Shown here: positions 28,701-35,729 of the stretch, piece after piece
Layout: the number at the start of each line of letters is the position of its first letter
Numbering within the stretch: the stretch's first letter is position 1
From: CAYRFQ01 sp964423615
Lineage (GTDB): Bacteria; Planctomycetota; Planctomycetia; Gemmatales; Gemmataceae
Direction: 5' to 3'
DNA: 41,766 nucleotides
NCBI GenBank assembly: GCA_964423615.1
Contig: CAYRFQ010000068.1
Span: forward strand, 1 to 41,766
Notes under the pieces: model-generated
Databases searched by the model: none
The model's input: the letters and a program-made list of their open reading frames with translations, nothing else
Told to the model about the DNA's origin: nothing
Made by a program: the position numbers and the translations under genes

Positions 28701-28745
28701 GGTGTTGAGGCCGAGCAATTCCATTTGCTCGCGTGGAACGCCCAT
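22752..28745 (-). CDS. Giant surface protein with 14 SdrD/B-like domains and a DUF11 domain
   Basis: The 1997-residue product begins with a basic head containing YRKKRKSKS and the motif IDSLEDRWMPS, a form of the planctomycete LEPR/LEDR-type N-terminus found on exported giant proteins. Fourteen units follow, most starting SGFVYEDSNGNG-x-KDxGExGIAGV and most ending DYNFGE. These are SdrD_B/Cna-B-like beta-sandwich domains of about 110-120 residues with Asp/Asn-rich calcium-type loops. After them comes a DUF11-like domain (about 1850-1960, DVEITKTGNPDPVLAGGTV). No LPXTG or PEP-CTERM anchor is seen; the last residues are HTHTWQGMLRAMLGM. A second start at ATG 28673 has AAGGAG nine bases upstream and gives a more typical head; ATG 28745 has GAGGG. 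It probably serves adhesion or cell-surface structure. Confidence 0.93.
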   Translation of the reverse strand: MGVPREQMELLGLNTGETKKELLPMTFFSMLFYHLYRKKRKSKSQQTASTAHSADQLAHRPQIDSLEDRWMPSCNTISGHVYEDLNNNGVFDVGETVIANSEIELQDAAGNVIATTTTDANGYYEFTEDPTLDQSITTLEHAVTIPEMLAGFSVTRSVAQFDPDLGELVEVEIITNGEITSAIEAENTSTMVTSGITGLVSGTMTLSGPGFNLRSIVQENAGSFNASAFDGVLDFAGTSGETFDPKTAVAPTESVQLTGNQLLAFIGTGEVDLTKTVEVNSSATGGGNLLVGINSTAEANFVVRYKYIPKNCLQPGEYTIVQKDQPPGLMDGQESRNGTPIPNSVGTDTIGVTLTDTDITGNNFGETPPASLAGNVYFDQNGNGIRETSGSLAEPGIGGVAITLTGVNDIGESINQTVTTASNGAYKFDNLRPGTYRITEQQPSNFLDGRDTIGTQGGAVGDDEFSNINLQAGVQGVENNFGEVQRSSLSGFVYHDVDNDGSKDSGEAGIAGVMVELSGTDEFGTSVSRTITTGSDGHYVFEDLRAGVYTIREVQQPATFLDGKDTIGTPGGIASNDRFSNIMLGQGVTGMNNNFGEIKDSSLSGHVWEDNNNNGFRDPGEAGIAGTAITLTGSDDQGTVNRTTTTDADGGYSFDNLRPGNYTIRETQPTGFLDGKDNVGIPSGILGNDQISNINLPQGVDGINHDFGELEPSSLSGRVWVDDNDNGNLDAGESPIAGVLISLTGTDDLGNVVNRTMTTDSTGSYRFDNLRPGTYNLAETQPPEFLDGKDSVGTAGGSVTNDRINNIVLEGGVDGINNDFGELRPASLSGFVYRDSNDDGIRGISEQGLAGVIVRLTGTSRNGPVDLTTLTLADGSYRFENLAPGTYTLTETQPQGFLDGKDTIGTPGGTTSNDRFSNIQLQSGVDGTENNFGERGQTSISGFVYNDVNNNGVKDPGEPGIQGAEVRLNWSTSDGAFTLTETTDANGAYSFEGLLPGTYNIREEQPTGYLDGQESLGSQGGIVENDHFRNVQVDDGEAGMNYNFGELLPSSLAGTVYEDLNDNGFQDAGEQGIGGVEIRLTGTAQDGSVNTTVTTAPNGSYRFDNLAPGTYSIQESQPAGYADGKDTIGTPGGTTTNDRFSNIQLQQGVNGVNNNFGENPFGTLSGWVFEDVNSNGIRDAGEPGIGGVRVDLTGLAGPGESVARTTTTNVDGSYSFDQLAPGTYALRETQPVDFVDGQDRVGSLGGTASNDFLSNIVLGGGQSGTDYNFGEERSGGLSGFVYEDSNDNGVKDVGENGIAGVRLDLTGVTNNGQSVSRTVTTNANGSYHFADLAPGTYTITETQPPEYIDGQDRAGSLGGIAGNDVIRSISLGASQLGTDYNFGELRQGGLSGFVYEDSNGNGIKDSAEAGIAGVRVDLTGLTNSGNSVNRTTTTGSDGSYRFEGLVPGTYTITETQPTDYVDGQDRAGSLGGVAGNDVINSIPLTSGQMGTDYNFGEQRIGSLSGFVYEDVNGNGTKDAGENGIAGTQVDLTGVTNNGTSVTQTTITNADGSYQFQDLAPGTYTITETQPAGFLDGQDRAGSLGGVAGNDVINSIPLAAGQMGTDYNFGEVREGGLSGFVYEDANGNGVKDVSDSGIAGVRVDLSGTTTTGVTVTRTTTTGADGSYRFENLAPGTYAITETQPTGFVDGQDQVGSLGGNLGNDVINAITVTSGQMGTNYNFGEERVGSLSGFVYADSNGNGIKDAGESGISGVQIDLTGTTTNGIPVTQTTFTATDGSYSFTDLSAGTYTILETQPSEYADGQESLGSLGGSVANDVFSGVVLGPGQNGIDYNFGELEATDVEITKTGNPDPVLAGGTVTWTLTVTNNGPGVAQGIEVVDTLPAGMTFVAADIPDGWTTENNGQAVIFRTNSLAVAQSATITFTTVAPLDAGDYQNNVVVTMTTIDTNPDNNEASDVVTVPPTVVSGPVDPVHDCTSLIVTSHTHTWQGMLRAMLGM

Positions 28746-28871
28746 GAACTGTTCCCTCTGTCCTACCTACCGATGCGGCTTTTTGGTGTCGCAGTTGGTA
28801 GCCTGAGAGAATTGGGGCTTAGAGAAAATGTTTCTGGTTCGTCGGGTCTTTTAGGTCATCGGCATTTTGCC

Positions 28872-28913
28872 AGAAAAAATTTGATGAATTTTGAAGGATC
28901 CTCAAATTTTTCT
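28872..28913. promoter_or_regulatory. AT-rich inverted repeat between divergent genes
   Basis: AGAAAAAATTTGA (28872-28884) is complementary to TCAAATTTTTCT (28902-28913) except for one extra A. GGATCC lies inside, flanked by TTGA and TCAA. The repeat sits in the 388-base gap between the divergent giant surface-protein gene and the zinc-ribbon/WD40 gene, a natural place for an operator or a transcript hairpin. Nothing else stands out in the gap (28746-29133). Confidence 0.5.
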
Positions 28914-29133
28914 CAAGTTTTCAAAAACGACCACTTTCGGACGCGGAACTCACAGGTCAACAAGCACCGAAACGGAATTGACGTGGAAAAATGCCTTGTT
29001 GTTTTCTCCCACGACGTGACAGCCCGATTTCGTTCCGGTATCTTACTAGCTGTCACAGATTGTCCTGTTTGCCAGCTGCTCCGTTTTCGGGTCTCCCGAA
29101 ACGCTCTCTCGCGTCATCACCAAGAGGTTCGCC

Positions 29134-31689
29134 ATGAGCGCCTTGAAGATCCCATGTCCAAAGTGCTCGGCAGTCTTGAGCTCTGCCAAAGAACTTCCTG
29201 CCGGCCAACTCGTCGCATGTCGGAAGTGCAAACACACCTTCCCTTATGACCCAACACGCGGCGCACTCGTACCAAACATTCTCCCTCCAGACAATCCTGG
29301 TCCGGGAAAATCGGAAAGACGTCCCAAACCAACCAGATCTGCTCCCACCTCAGCAAACTCCTCGGCCAATCGTCTTTCGGACGAGAAGAGACATGACGAG
29401 TTTGTCCACACGCACGGACAAAATCCCACGATGTTGGCTGCCGTCCTCGGACTGTTCTTCGGAGTCATGATCCTGGCTGGGATCCTCGGGTTCACGTTGG
29501 CGGGACCAAGTCAAGATACTCTGGACAAACTACTCACGAAGAAAAAGCAGAATACACCAACGAGAGAAAATACGGAGGCTTTACCTCCGAAGAAAACCGA
29601 GAAGATTCGTAAACCGAACAAGATAGCCAAGCGTTCCAAGTTTTCCGAGAGCGAAGGGTACCTCAAGGCTCTCAAGGCCTTTGAGGTGGGTGATGCTTTG
29701 ACGCTTGAGTTCAATAAGAGGTTGGAAGACGAGTTCCTCAGTAAACTGGCTCAAGACCAGTTCGTCTCCCCTAACGAAGCGATGACGTGGCGAACCCAGA
29801 TCGAAAAGGATATACGCCCCAACGTCCAAGCCAACATAAGCACAGCGGAAAACGTTCAGCAAACGGCCGTCGCCGTGTTGAACCAGACCCAGAAAGCACT
29901 GGCAGACCTTGGCAAGGAGGACAACAGCGAGTCCAAGCAACTCCATGAGCAAGCCGCTGAGATGAAAACGATCAAGACTTTGTTCGCCGCAACGAAGAGA
30001 AAATTCCAGGCGTGGGAGATGTATTTCAAGACAGTCGAGGGGTTTATCGACGAGACTGGCAAGGTCAACGTGGGTCATTGGGACGCACTCAACGCCAGCC
30101 GACGAGAGCTTCGACTGAGTATGGAAGTATGGGGAAAGGTCAGTCCTCGGAAGCTCAAGGCCGATCAATTGGCTTTGGCTCAATTTGCGACTCTCAACCC
30201 GTCCAAAAAAGCCGAACCACCAACTCCTCCCGCGAAAAAAGAACCCAAGGACTCAAGCCCCAAGAAGCCCAGCATGACGACCGAACCTCCCGAGGAGCGG
30301 ACTTGGGTTGTGTTCCGGGGTCAGATGGGCCAATTCTCCGTTCGCGTTCCTGCGAAACTCGCGCCGGATACCGGCAACGAAATGCCGCTCGTACGAAAAC
30401 ACGAGGACCCAGCTACCAATACAAAATATCTGATCAGGTATTACAAAGTTCCTGAAAAGTTAACAAATAAGAAGGTTCCGGATGAGCTACTCGGTGCCCT
30501 GACCCAAGCCTTCACCAAAGACAAGAACACCCAAGTTACAAAAGTCACACGGGACGGATTACCCGGGCTTCAGGTCCGTCAAGTCGTTTCCAACGTAACC
30601 AAGGACACGATCTTCTATCTCGTGGGCAAGGATCATGTCTTGCGCCTCTCCGCCGAGTACCCCAAGGGGGCCGACAATCAAGACGCCATGATGTTCATCG
30701 ACTCCGTGCGCCTGAACGCAAAGGCCCTCCCTTCCAAAAACACCAAAGCGACGAGGATAACAGTGACCCTCCGTCTCGCGGACAAGGCCAAGCAACCCGT
30801 CTTGTTTTTCTACCCGACGGACCAACAAGACTATGTCTACGGAGCGAACGGAGAGAAGATACTGGAAGCCCGGTTGATCAACACGACCTCGCTAGCTGCT
30901 GATGTGCTCCGTCCTCTTGGCACCTCTGTGATCGGGTTTTCTCCGGGTGGTGACGTTTACGCGACACGCAAAGAAAGAACAATCACTGTGATGGACTTCC
31001 AGGCAAACAAGAAATATCGGAATGTCATACAGATGAAAGAGGCAACCGTCGCGTTCTCCAAAGACGAAAAATACCTGGTTGTCGGGGAAAAGGTCGGAGA
31101 ACTCGCCGATGGCCAAAAAACTCCCCTGCTCGTCTTCGACTTGAGTGCTGGCGGAACGAAGACATTAAAAGGACACGACGAACCAATCCGAGAGATCGTC
31201 TTCGACGAGGAAGGTAGTCTCGTGTCCCTCTCTCGTGACAAGGTCATCCGGTGGGAACCCAAGACGTGGAAAATACTCCACCAAATCAAGGTCACCCCTG
31301 AGAAGGATGCGACCGCAGCCTGGGGTGGACTTATCCGCAAGGGGAAATATTACTACGTATCCACCTCGGACGGATTTCGACTGTACGCGACAAAAACGGG
31401 CGAACTGTATCATCACTTCACCCGCCCGAAGATGCCCGATCAGCCTCCAGGCGGTCGAATTTCTCTCTCCCACGACAATCGGTTCATCGTGGGTTGTGGA
31501 GCCAATGACAAAACCATCTACATTTGGAGCGTCCGCCACAAACAATTCATCCTCAAACAATCAAAACCGGATTCGGCTCCGATTCGTGACGTAATCTTCA
31601 CCAAGAACTCGACACGAATCATCTCGGCCACCGAGGACGGAATGATCTACGCCTGGGATTTCAAAGCGAAAATGGGCGAGAGCCGATAG
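29134..31689 (+). CDS. Zinc-ribbon (MJ0042-like) membrane protein with C-terminal WD40-like repeats
   Basis: The 851-residue product starts with a zinc-ribbon: CPKC (8-11) and CRKC (29-32), ending FPYDP, typical of MJ0042-type fingers in planctomycetes. A linker rich in Pro/Ser/Arg leads to one membrane helix (about 96-118, LAAVLGLFFGVMILAGILGF). A Lys-rich, helical middle region (about 130-345) follows. The last third has WD40-like blades, for example KGHDEPIREIVFDEEGSLVS and KVIRWEPKTWKI, ending ISATEDGMIYAWDFK. The topology puts the zinc-ribbon inside and the propeller outside the cytoplasm, or the reverse. Similar architectures are abundant in planctomycetes; function is unknown. AAGAGG precedes the ATG. 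Confidence 0.88.
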   Translation: MSALKIPCPKCSAVLSSAKELPAGQLVACRKCKHTFPYDPTRGALVPNILPPDNPGPGKSERRPKPTRSAPTSANSSANRLSDEKRHDEFVHTHGQNPTMLAAVLGLFFGVMILAGILGFTLAGPSQDTLDKLLTKKKQNTPTRENTEALPPKKTEKIRKPNKIAKRSKFSESEGYLKALKAFEVGDALTLEFNKRLEDEFLSKLAQDQFVSPNEAMTWRTQIEKDIRPNVQANISTAENVQQTAVAVLNQTQKALADLGKEDNSESKQLHEQAAEMKTIKTLFAATKRKFQAWEMYFKTVEGFIDETGKVNVGHWDALNASRRELRLSMEVWGKVSPRKLKADQLALAQFATLNPSKKAEPPTPPAKKEPKDSSPKKPSMTTEPPEERTWVVFRGQMGQFSVRVPAKLAPDTGNEMPLVRKHEDPATNTKYLIRYYKVPEKLTNKKVPDELLGALTQAFTKDKNTQVTKVTRDGLPGLQVRQVVSNVTKDTIFYLVGKDHVLRLSAEYPKGADNQDAMMFIDSVRLNAKALPSKNTKATRITVTLRLADKAKQPVLFFYPTDQQDYVYGANGEKILEARLINTTSLAADVLRPLGTSVIGFSPGGDVYATRKERTITVMDFQANKKYRNVIQMKEATVAFSKDEKYLVVGEKVGELADGQKTPLLVFDLSAGGTKTLKGHDEPIREIVFDEEGSLVSLSRDKVIRWEPKTWKILHQIKVTPEKDATAAWGGLIRKGKYYYVSTSDGFRLYATKTGELYHHFTRPKMPDQPPGGRISLSHDNRFIVGCGANDKTIYIWSVRHKQFILKQSKPDSAPIRDVIFTKNSTRIISATEDGMIYAWDFKAKMGESR

Positions 31690-31787
31690 GACAGAGTTGG
31701 GTGGAAGAGAGTCGATGGACAATCGCCGCAGGCCCCACGAAGTCGGGTCGGATTGTTGCCCTCGCGTATGGTCCAGTCGCTGAACTC

Positions 31788-32411
31788 TTAGCTCTCACCC
31801 AAGGCCACTCGAATCCGAGCCGTCAGAACTTCAACCGCAGGTTCGTTTTCTCGCAGGAGCGGGACGATGACGTGAGCGTGATGACGACTTGGCTCGACGT
31901 GGGCCTCGTGCATCGGACGGACAGTGGCTTCGTATTGGTGACAGACTTCGGCATGGGTTCGACCACGTTCCTGGATGTCCCGACGGAGACGTCGAACAAA
32001 TCGGATGTCTCCCGGAGTATCCACAAAGACCCGCAAATCAATGTGTTCCCGGATTTCGGGAATCGCCAAGAGCAAAATCCCTTCCACGATCAATACAGCG
32101 GTGGCTTTGACCGATACCGTGTTGTCGGTGCGTGTATGGGTTGCGAAGTCATAAACAGGTCGTTCGATGGGTTTCCCTGCGGTAAGCGCACCGAGGTGCT
32201 CCACGAAGAATTGATTGTCGAGGGCGTCGGGATGATCCCAGTTATTGGTACTTCGGACGGATTCGGGCATGTTGTCCCGAGTGTGGTAATAGGCATCGTG
32301 GTGGAGCACGGCCACTTCCTTCGGGCCGAGTCTTGATGTGAGGTGGCTCACGAGAGTCGTTTTTCCGGAACCTGATCCCCCTGCGATGCCGATGACAAAT
32401 GGTGTCTTCAT
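31788..32411 (-). CDS. udk: Uridine kinase
   Basis: The 207-residue product starts MKTPFVIGIAGGSGSGKTT, with a P-loop GGSGSGKT (9-17). It continues with HHDAYYH (the Asp/Tyr substrate region), NWDHPDALD, PVYDF (about 86-90) and RRLRRDIQERGRT, all conserved in uridine/cytidine kinases. It phosphorylates uridine (and cytidine) with ATP or GTP in pyrimidine salvage. ATG 32411 directly precedes the conserved N-terminus; the frame extends to a TTG at 32429. It is convergent with the zinc-ribbon/WD40 gene and has no obvious operon partner. Confidence 0.94.
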   Translation of the reverse strand: MKTPFVIGIAGGSGSGKTTLVSHLTSRLGPKEVAVLHHDAYYHTRDNMPESVRSTNNWDHPDALDNQFFVEHLGALTAGKPIERPVYDFATHTRTDNTVSVKATAVLIVEGILLLAIPEIREHIDLRVFVDTPGDIRFVRRLRRDIQERGRTHAEVCHQYEATVRPMHEAHVEPSRHHAHVIVPLLRENEPAVEVLTARIRVALGES

Positions 32412-32505
32412 ATGGTGGCTCGATGGCAATTCCGCGTCGCCCAGAACAAGACATTGAGTGTCGAAAGCGTGGCCTCACGGCCCACTTTTGATCATACCAA
32501 ATCTG

Positions 32506-32514
32506 TGATACAAT
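32506..32514 (+). promoter_or_regulatory. Extended -10 promoter candidate
   Basis: TGATACAAT matches an extended -10 element (TG-n-TACAAT). It reads rightward into a region that has no plus-strand gene but contains the large hairpin at 32641-32719. A weak TTGATC lies 15 bases upstream. This may drive a small RNA; the evidence is sequence similarity only. Confidence 0.35.
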
Positions 32515-32640
32515 CTCTCTTTAACAGCATCCTCGTTTCCGATGCGAGGGGGCTTTCACGACACTTGTTTAGCCATCCGTGCGGTGCCACGCCGCGCAGG
32601 CTTCCGTGCTTCTCGCTCGTCACATGCTCGCTCGTCACCC

Positions 32641-32719
32641 ACCAGCTCGGAGTCTCTGTCAAGACTCGGCTGGGTAGAGCCCACTGGCCTCCGAGTCTTG
32701 ACAGAGACCCCGAGCTGGT
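32641..32719. repeat. Large hairpin with 29-bp arms
   Basis: Left arm 32641-32669 (ACCAGCTCGG...GACTCGG) pairs with right arm 32691-32719 (CCGAGTC...CCGAGCTGGT) at 28 of 29 positions, with a single A/C mismatch. The 21-base loop (32670-32690) can itself pair through TGGG and CCCA. It lies between two minus-strand genes (32412-32879) that show no coding evidence. A T-run is missing on both sides, so it is not a standard terminator. A partly repeated CTCGCTCGTCAC (32612 and 32628 area) precedes it. Confidence 0.85.
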
Positions 32720-32879
32720 TTCAGTGGATCAAGCATGTCCGAAGGTTGTTCGTAAACGTCGTTGGCCCTCTCGCTTTGGAAACCAGAAGCGTCGACGAAG
32801 AATCGGAATCGAGACGGGAAAAGAAAGCGAACGGAGACCTAACTGTGCCCATCCGACCACAAAATCGAGTCGGTGTGTC

Positions 32880-33872
32880 CTAAACACCCGCTGAAACATG
32901 AGCCCGAGCGTACAACAAGCCCGCGATACACGCACCGCCTTGTTGCATCGTTCGAAGTTGCTTCGAAATGTCCAGGTTGCTTTGATCTGCTTGTCCCAGG
33001 ATAGGAAACACCGCATCACACAAAGACGCGAGAGCCCCTTGATGGCCTTCGGTCGAAAGTTGGGGTGCATAGAGGAAGCTCAGGTCGAACTGCGACTGGA
33101 GCCAACTCGTTATCCAAGGCAAGACGTCACCGGACCACTGCAGTTCTTCGTCACTCTCAAGGTGTCCTGTCGGCAGGGCATAGAAATTTTCAACAGAACT
33201 CGCCCGAAAGGCTTGCTGGAGGGCCAATCTGCCGGCCAACACATCAGCAAGCCCAGGTGCGTTGGGCAGCCCCAGGTAACTCGCCAGTTCCGGTTGGGAC
33301 AAGTGCAAGTCCACGACGGCCACTTTCTTACCGTGCTTGTAACAGGCTGCCAGTGCCAAATTGAGGACAGTCACAGCCGCACGGGAATCAGTCCACGTCG
33401 GAAACAACAGAACTCGAGCCGAAGTGTAACGCTCGACGAACCGATCGACGATCTCGTGATATCTTTGGGTCGCAAGGCTGTCGGGTTCGTGGTGAACCAC
33501 CAAAGCTGACGACATCTCTTGTCCGCAGGCATCGTCCCAGGGTTCGAAAACGATCGGACCCGATTGGTCTTGGTCGCCGTCAGCCTCTTGTTGCTTGGAG
33601 GCAGGCTCTTCGCTTTTGGCTTGTTCGCTCCGACCTCCACGGAGGACCGGGATCGCCATTACATCAGGAGACCCTTCGACCTGCCGATTGGAACCAACTT
33701 CGATGAATGGGAAGGCTTCTTCGACTTCCTTCTCCACCAAGAGCGAGACCGGCGCATCGTCGAGATTCAATGGAAGGACGTCTGGTGTTGGCGAGGGAAC
33801 GGAAGGTGCCGCATTGGGTTGGGTAAAAGGAGTAGCATCTCCAGTCCGTAACGCCTTGAGCATCTTCGCCAT
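32880..33872 (-). CDS. BY-kinase/ParA-like protein lacking a canonical P-loop
   Basis: The 330-residue product has a Pro-rich, variable first ~155 residues and then a domain that follows the CpsD/CapB/ParA fold: a long helix before ARVLLFPTW, then NLALAACYKHGKKVAVVDLHLSQPELASYLGLPNAPGLADVLAG, the pattern found after the nucleotide-binding loop of BY-kinases. Where the Walker A GKS/T should be, it reads PTWTDSRAAVTV. Walker A' keeps the Asp (VVDLHLS), and the Walker B position is FDLSFLYAP rather than YDxVIxDxPP. It therefore probably cannot bind ATP normally. ATG 33872 has GGAGG six bases upstream. The next gene upstream on the strand is an ExeA-like ATPase; both types belong to polysaccharide or secretion clusters. 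Confidence 0.8.
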   Translation of the reverse strand: MAKMLKALRTGDATPFTQPNAAPSVPSPTPDVLPLNLDDAPVSLLVEKEVEEAFPFIEVGSNRQVEGSPDVMAIPVLRGGRSEQAKSEEPASKQQEADGDQDQSGPIVFEPWDDACGQEMSSALVVHHEPDSLATQRYHEIVDRFVERYTSARVLLFPTWTDSRAAVTVLNLALAACYKHGKKVAVVDLHLSQPELASYLGLPNAPGLADVLAGRLALQQAFRASSVENFYALPTGHLESDEELQWSGDVLPWITSWLQSQFDLSFLYAPQLSTEGHQGALASLCDAVFPILGQADQSNLDISKQLRTMQQGGACIAGLLYARAHVSAGV

Positions 33873-34025
33873 CGGTGGCCTCCGTGGGTTGATCTTGCTG
33901 GGGGTGTGTCTTCTTAAAGGCAAAAGGGTGAAGGATGAGGTGACAAGGATGAAGGGAGACTTCGTTTCATTCTTGTGACTTCGGTCTTATGCCTTGTGGG
34001 GGTGAGTCGTACAAGGACCTGGCCG

Positions 34026-35009
34026 CTAAGCACCCCGTTTGGGAGGGGTTTCGAACAATCGATACGTAACGAGTTCTTCATTCAATTCCTGGCCAGGTAC
34101 TTCGTGTTCTTGGGGTGGCATGGCGACTGTAAACAGCGTGTCCCCATGACCAGCGATCGGATCTTGGTTGGGGATTTCGTCAGTCAGCAATTCGCCTTTC
34201 AAATCCAAGCCGATCTCGGCAATCGCTTCCAAAGCAATTTCGGCATCGACTTTCCCGGCCTCGCAGTTCTCGGCGACGAGCAACGCTTGAAACCCCACCT
34301 GATTCAACAGCCGTGGGATCCCGGCAGTAGCTCTGGCGATCATTTCCAACGATTCCTCGGTGAACACCTCCTGGGGTTGTCCCCCAGCCACCCGAATTTG
34401 GTGATGGAGGTAGTCGATGGCTTCTTCCAACCCGAGTGGTTGGATCGTTTCGCGAACCGAGAGGCGTTGGTCGAACGAATCGAGCTGGGGTTTGGACATC
34501 TGATCGAGGATACTTGGAAGCGACACAATCAAAATCTGGACAGCTTTCTTTTGGCTGGCTTCCAGATTCCCCAACAATCGCAATTCTTCGAGAGCTTCGG
34601 CGCTGAGAGACTGAGCTTCGTCAAGAACCAACAACGTCCGCGTACCACCCGCGAACGTGTCGATGACGAAGTCCGTTAACCGCAAACGGAGTTCTTGCTC
34701 GGACGTTTTCTCATAAGGGAGCGAGAGATCATACAAAATGGCTTGCAACAAATCTTTGCGAGTACTGATGTGCATGTTCGTCAGGAATACAGTCGCTGCG
34801 TTGGGACAGAGACGCTCAAGCAGGCAGTGACAGAGCAGCGTTTTGCCCGTGCCCACGCCACCCACGAGCAAGGCGAGCCCTTCTTCGTTTCCGAATGCCT
34901 GAGTCAATCGCGACAAAACCTCTTCGTGGCTTGATGCTGGATAGTAGGAAGCCGTGTCAGGTGTTGGCGGGAATGGCCGTCTGTGTAATCCAAAGCGAGT
35001 CAAGTCCAT
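34026..35009 (-). CDS. ExeA/GspA-like AAA ATPase
   Basis: The 327-residue protein starts MDLTRFGLHRRPFPPTPDT, the usual opening of ExeA-type ATPases, with Walker A GGVGTGKT (49-56) and Walker B TLLVLDEAQSLS (about 125-136). It continues with ETIQPLGLEEAIDYLHHQI, the lid region. Members pair with the type II secretion or exopolysaccharide (XrtA/PEP-CTERM type) machinery and bind ATP to assemble or load a partner. Here the partner may be the adjacent P-loop-less BY-kinase-like protein, 153 bases downstream. No peptidoglycan-binding domain is fused. GGGGATG precedes the ATG. Confidence 0.9.
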   Translation of the reverse strand: MDLTRFGLHRRPFPPTPDTASYYPASSHEEVLSRLTQAFGNEEGLALLVGGVGTGKTLLCHCLLERLCPNAATVFLTNMHISTRKDLLQAILYDLSLPYEKTSEQELRLRLTDFVIDTFAGGTRTLLVLDEAQSLSAEALEELRLLGNLEASQKKAVQILIVSLPSILDQMSKPQLDSFDQRLSVRETIQPLGLEEAIDYLHHQIRVAGGQPQEVFTEESLEMIARATAGIPRLLNQVGFQALLVAENCEAGKVDAEIALEAIAEIGLDLKGELLTDEIPNQDPIAGHGDTLFTVAMPPQEHEVPGQELNEELVTYRLFETPPKRGA

Positions 35010-35306
35010 CGAGAATCATCCCCCGTCAAGCGCAAGGTAGCCTGCGTCGATTGGTCGCGCGGAAACTTTGCTCAATCAGTGTGCTTTTACCATCGGCAGA
35101 CCCGATGAGAAAAGTTCAATCAAGTTTTCTCGCACGGCCACGACAACGAGTTTTCTAGCCTAAACCGCGTGGCATTTGAAGACGCAAGTTTCGCAAGTCG
35201 CTGGCTTCCTTCTCGAGACAGGGCTCGAAGGATATCTTTCCGGTTACTATTGATCTGTGTGGCTGCTACATTATCCGCGCAGTTCTCAATAAGTGCTTGT
35301 CCGGTT

Positions 35307-35381
35307 CGTAGGTACACGCGGCTCGCGTGTAGTTTGTTTGGATTGAGTTTGCAGTGTACACGCGAGCCTCGTCTACCTGCG
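35307..35381. repeat. Two inverted copies of the 25-bp palindromic motif
   Basis: Copy 1 (35307-35331, minus orientation) reads as TACACGCGAGCCGCGTGTAC followed by CTACG on the minus strand. Copy 2 (35357-35381, plus orientation) reads TACACGCGAGCC then TCGTCTACCTGCG. Each is self-complementary, and as a head-to-head pair they could form a larger cruciform. The element is shared with 22302-22330 and 8781-8883. Confidence 0.75.
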
Positions 35382-35414
35382 ACAAACACAAAAATCGGAC
35401 ATCAATAGACCGGT

Positions 35415-35640
35415 TCACGCTTGTATTGCGTACAGGTTTTTCGTTTTCAAAGTCCTGGGTCCCGCTTGCGGGGACAAGGCCTCCAACCCGAGCGAAGCGG
35501 GAAACATAGCGAGCGAAGCGGAAAACATAGCGAGCGAAGCGGGAAACGCACCGGAACCGGAAGGAAGATGATCCGGCGAGAAGGGTTTTAGGGCTGACGA
35601 CGTCGCGGAACTTCGAACCGCACCCAACATAACCGTAAAC
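35415..35640. repeat. Dispersed ~210-bp element, copy B
   Basis: Homologous over its length to 21251-21460. Copy B has one additional ~21-base unit (AACATAGCGAGCGAAGCGG) in the middle, three instead of two. Its hairpin stem (GTCCCGC...GCGGGGAC) differs from that of copy A at two paired positions in a compensatory way. An open frame on the minus strand (35415-35726) has the 7-residue repeat FPASLAM, but no ribosome site and no homologous frame in the rest of copy A. The region 35010-35729 holds this element, the palindromic motif at 35307-35381, and otherwise nothing recognised. Confidence 0.85.
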
Positions 35641-35729
35641 CGCTCTACATTCCGCGTTCCCCGTGTGCCCGTCCTCTTCTTCGTGTTATTGCCGACATAG
35701 CCTTCTTTCGTCAATCCGCCGCACATCCT

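Noticed and set aside
31701..32336. Plus-strand open frame of 211 codons
   Set aside because: Antisense to uridine kinase, which is unmistakable.
35415..35726. Minus-strand frame of 103 codons with a 7-residue repeat
   Set aside because: It coincides with the dispersed repeat copy B; the peptide repeat is a by-product of the 21-base DNA repeat and no ribosome site is seen.
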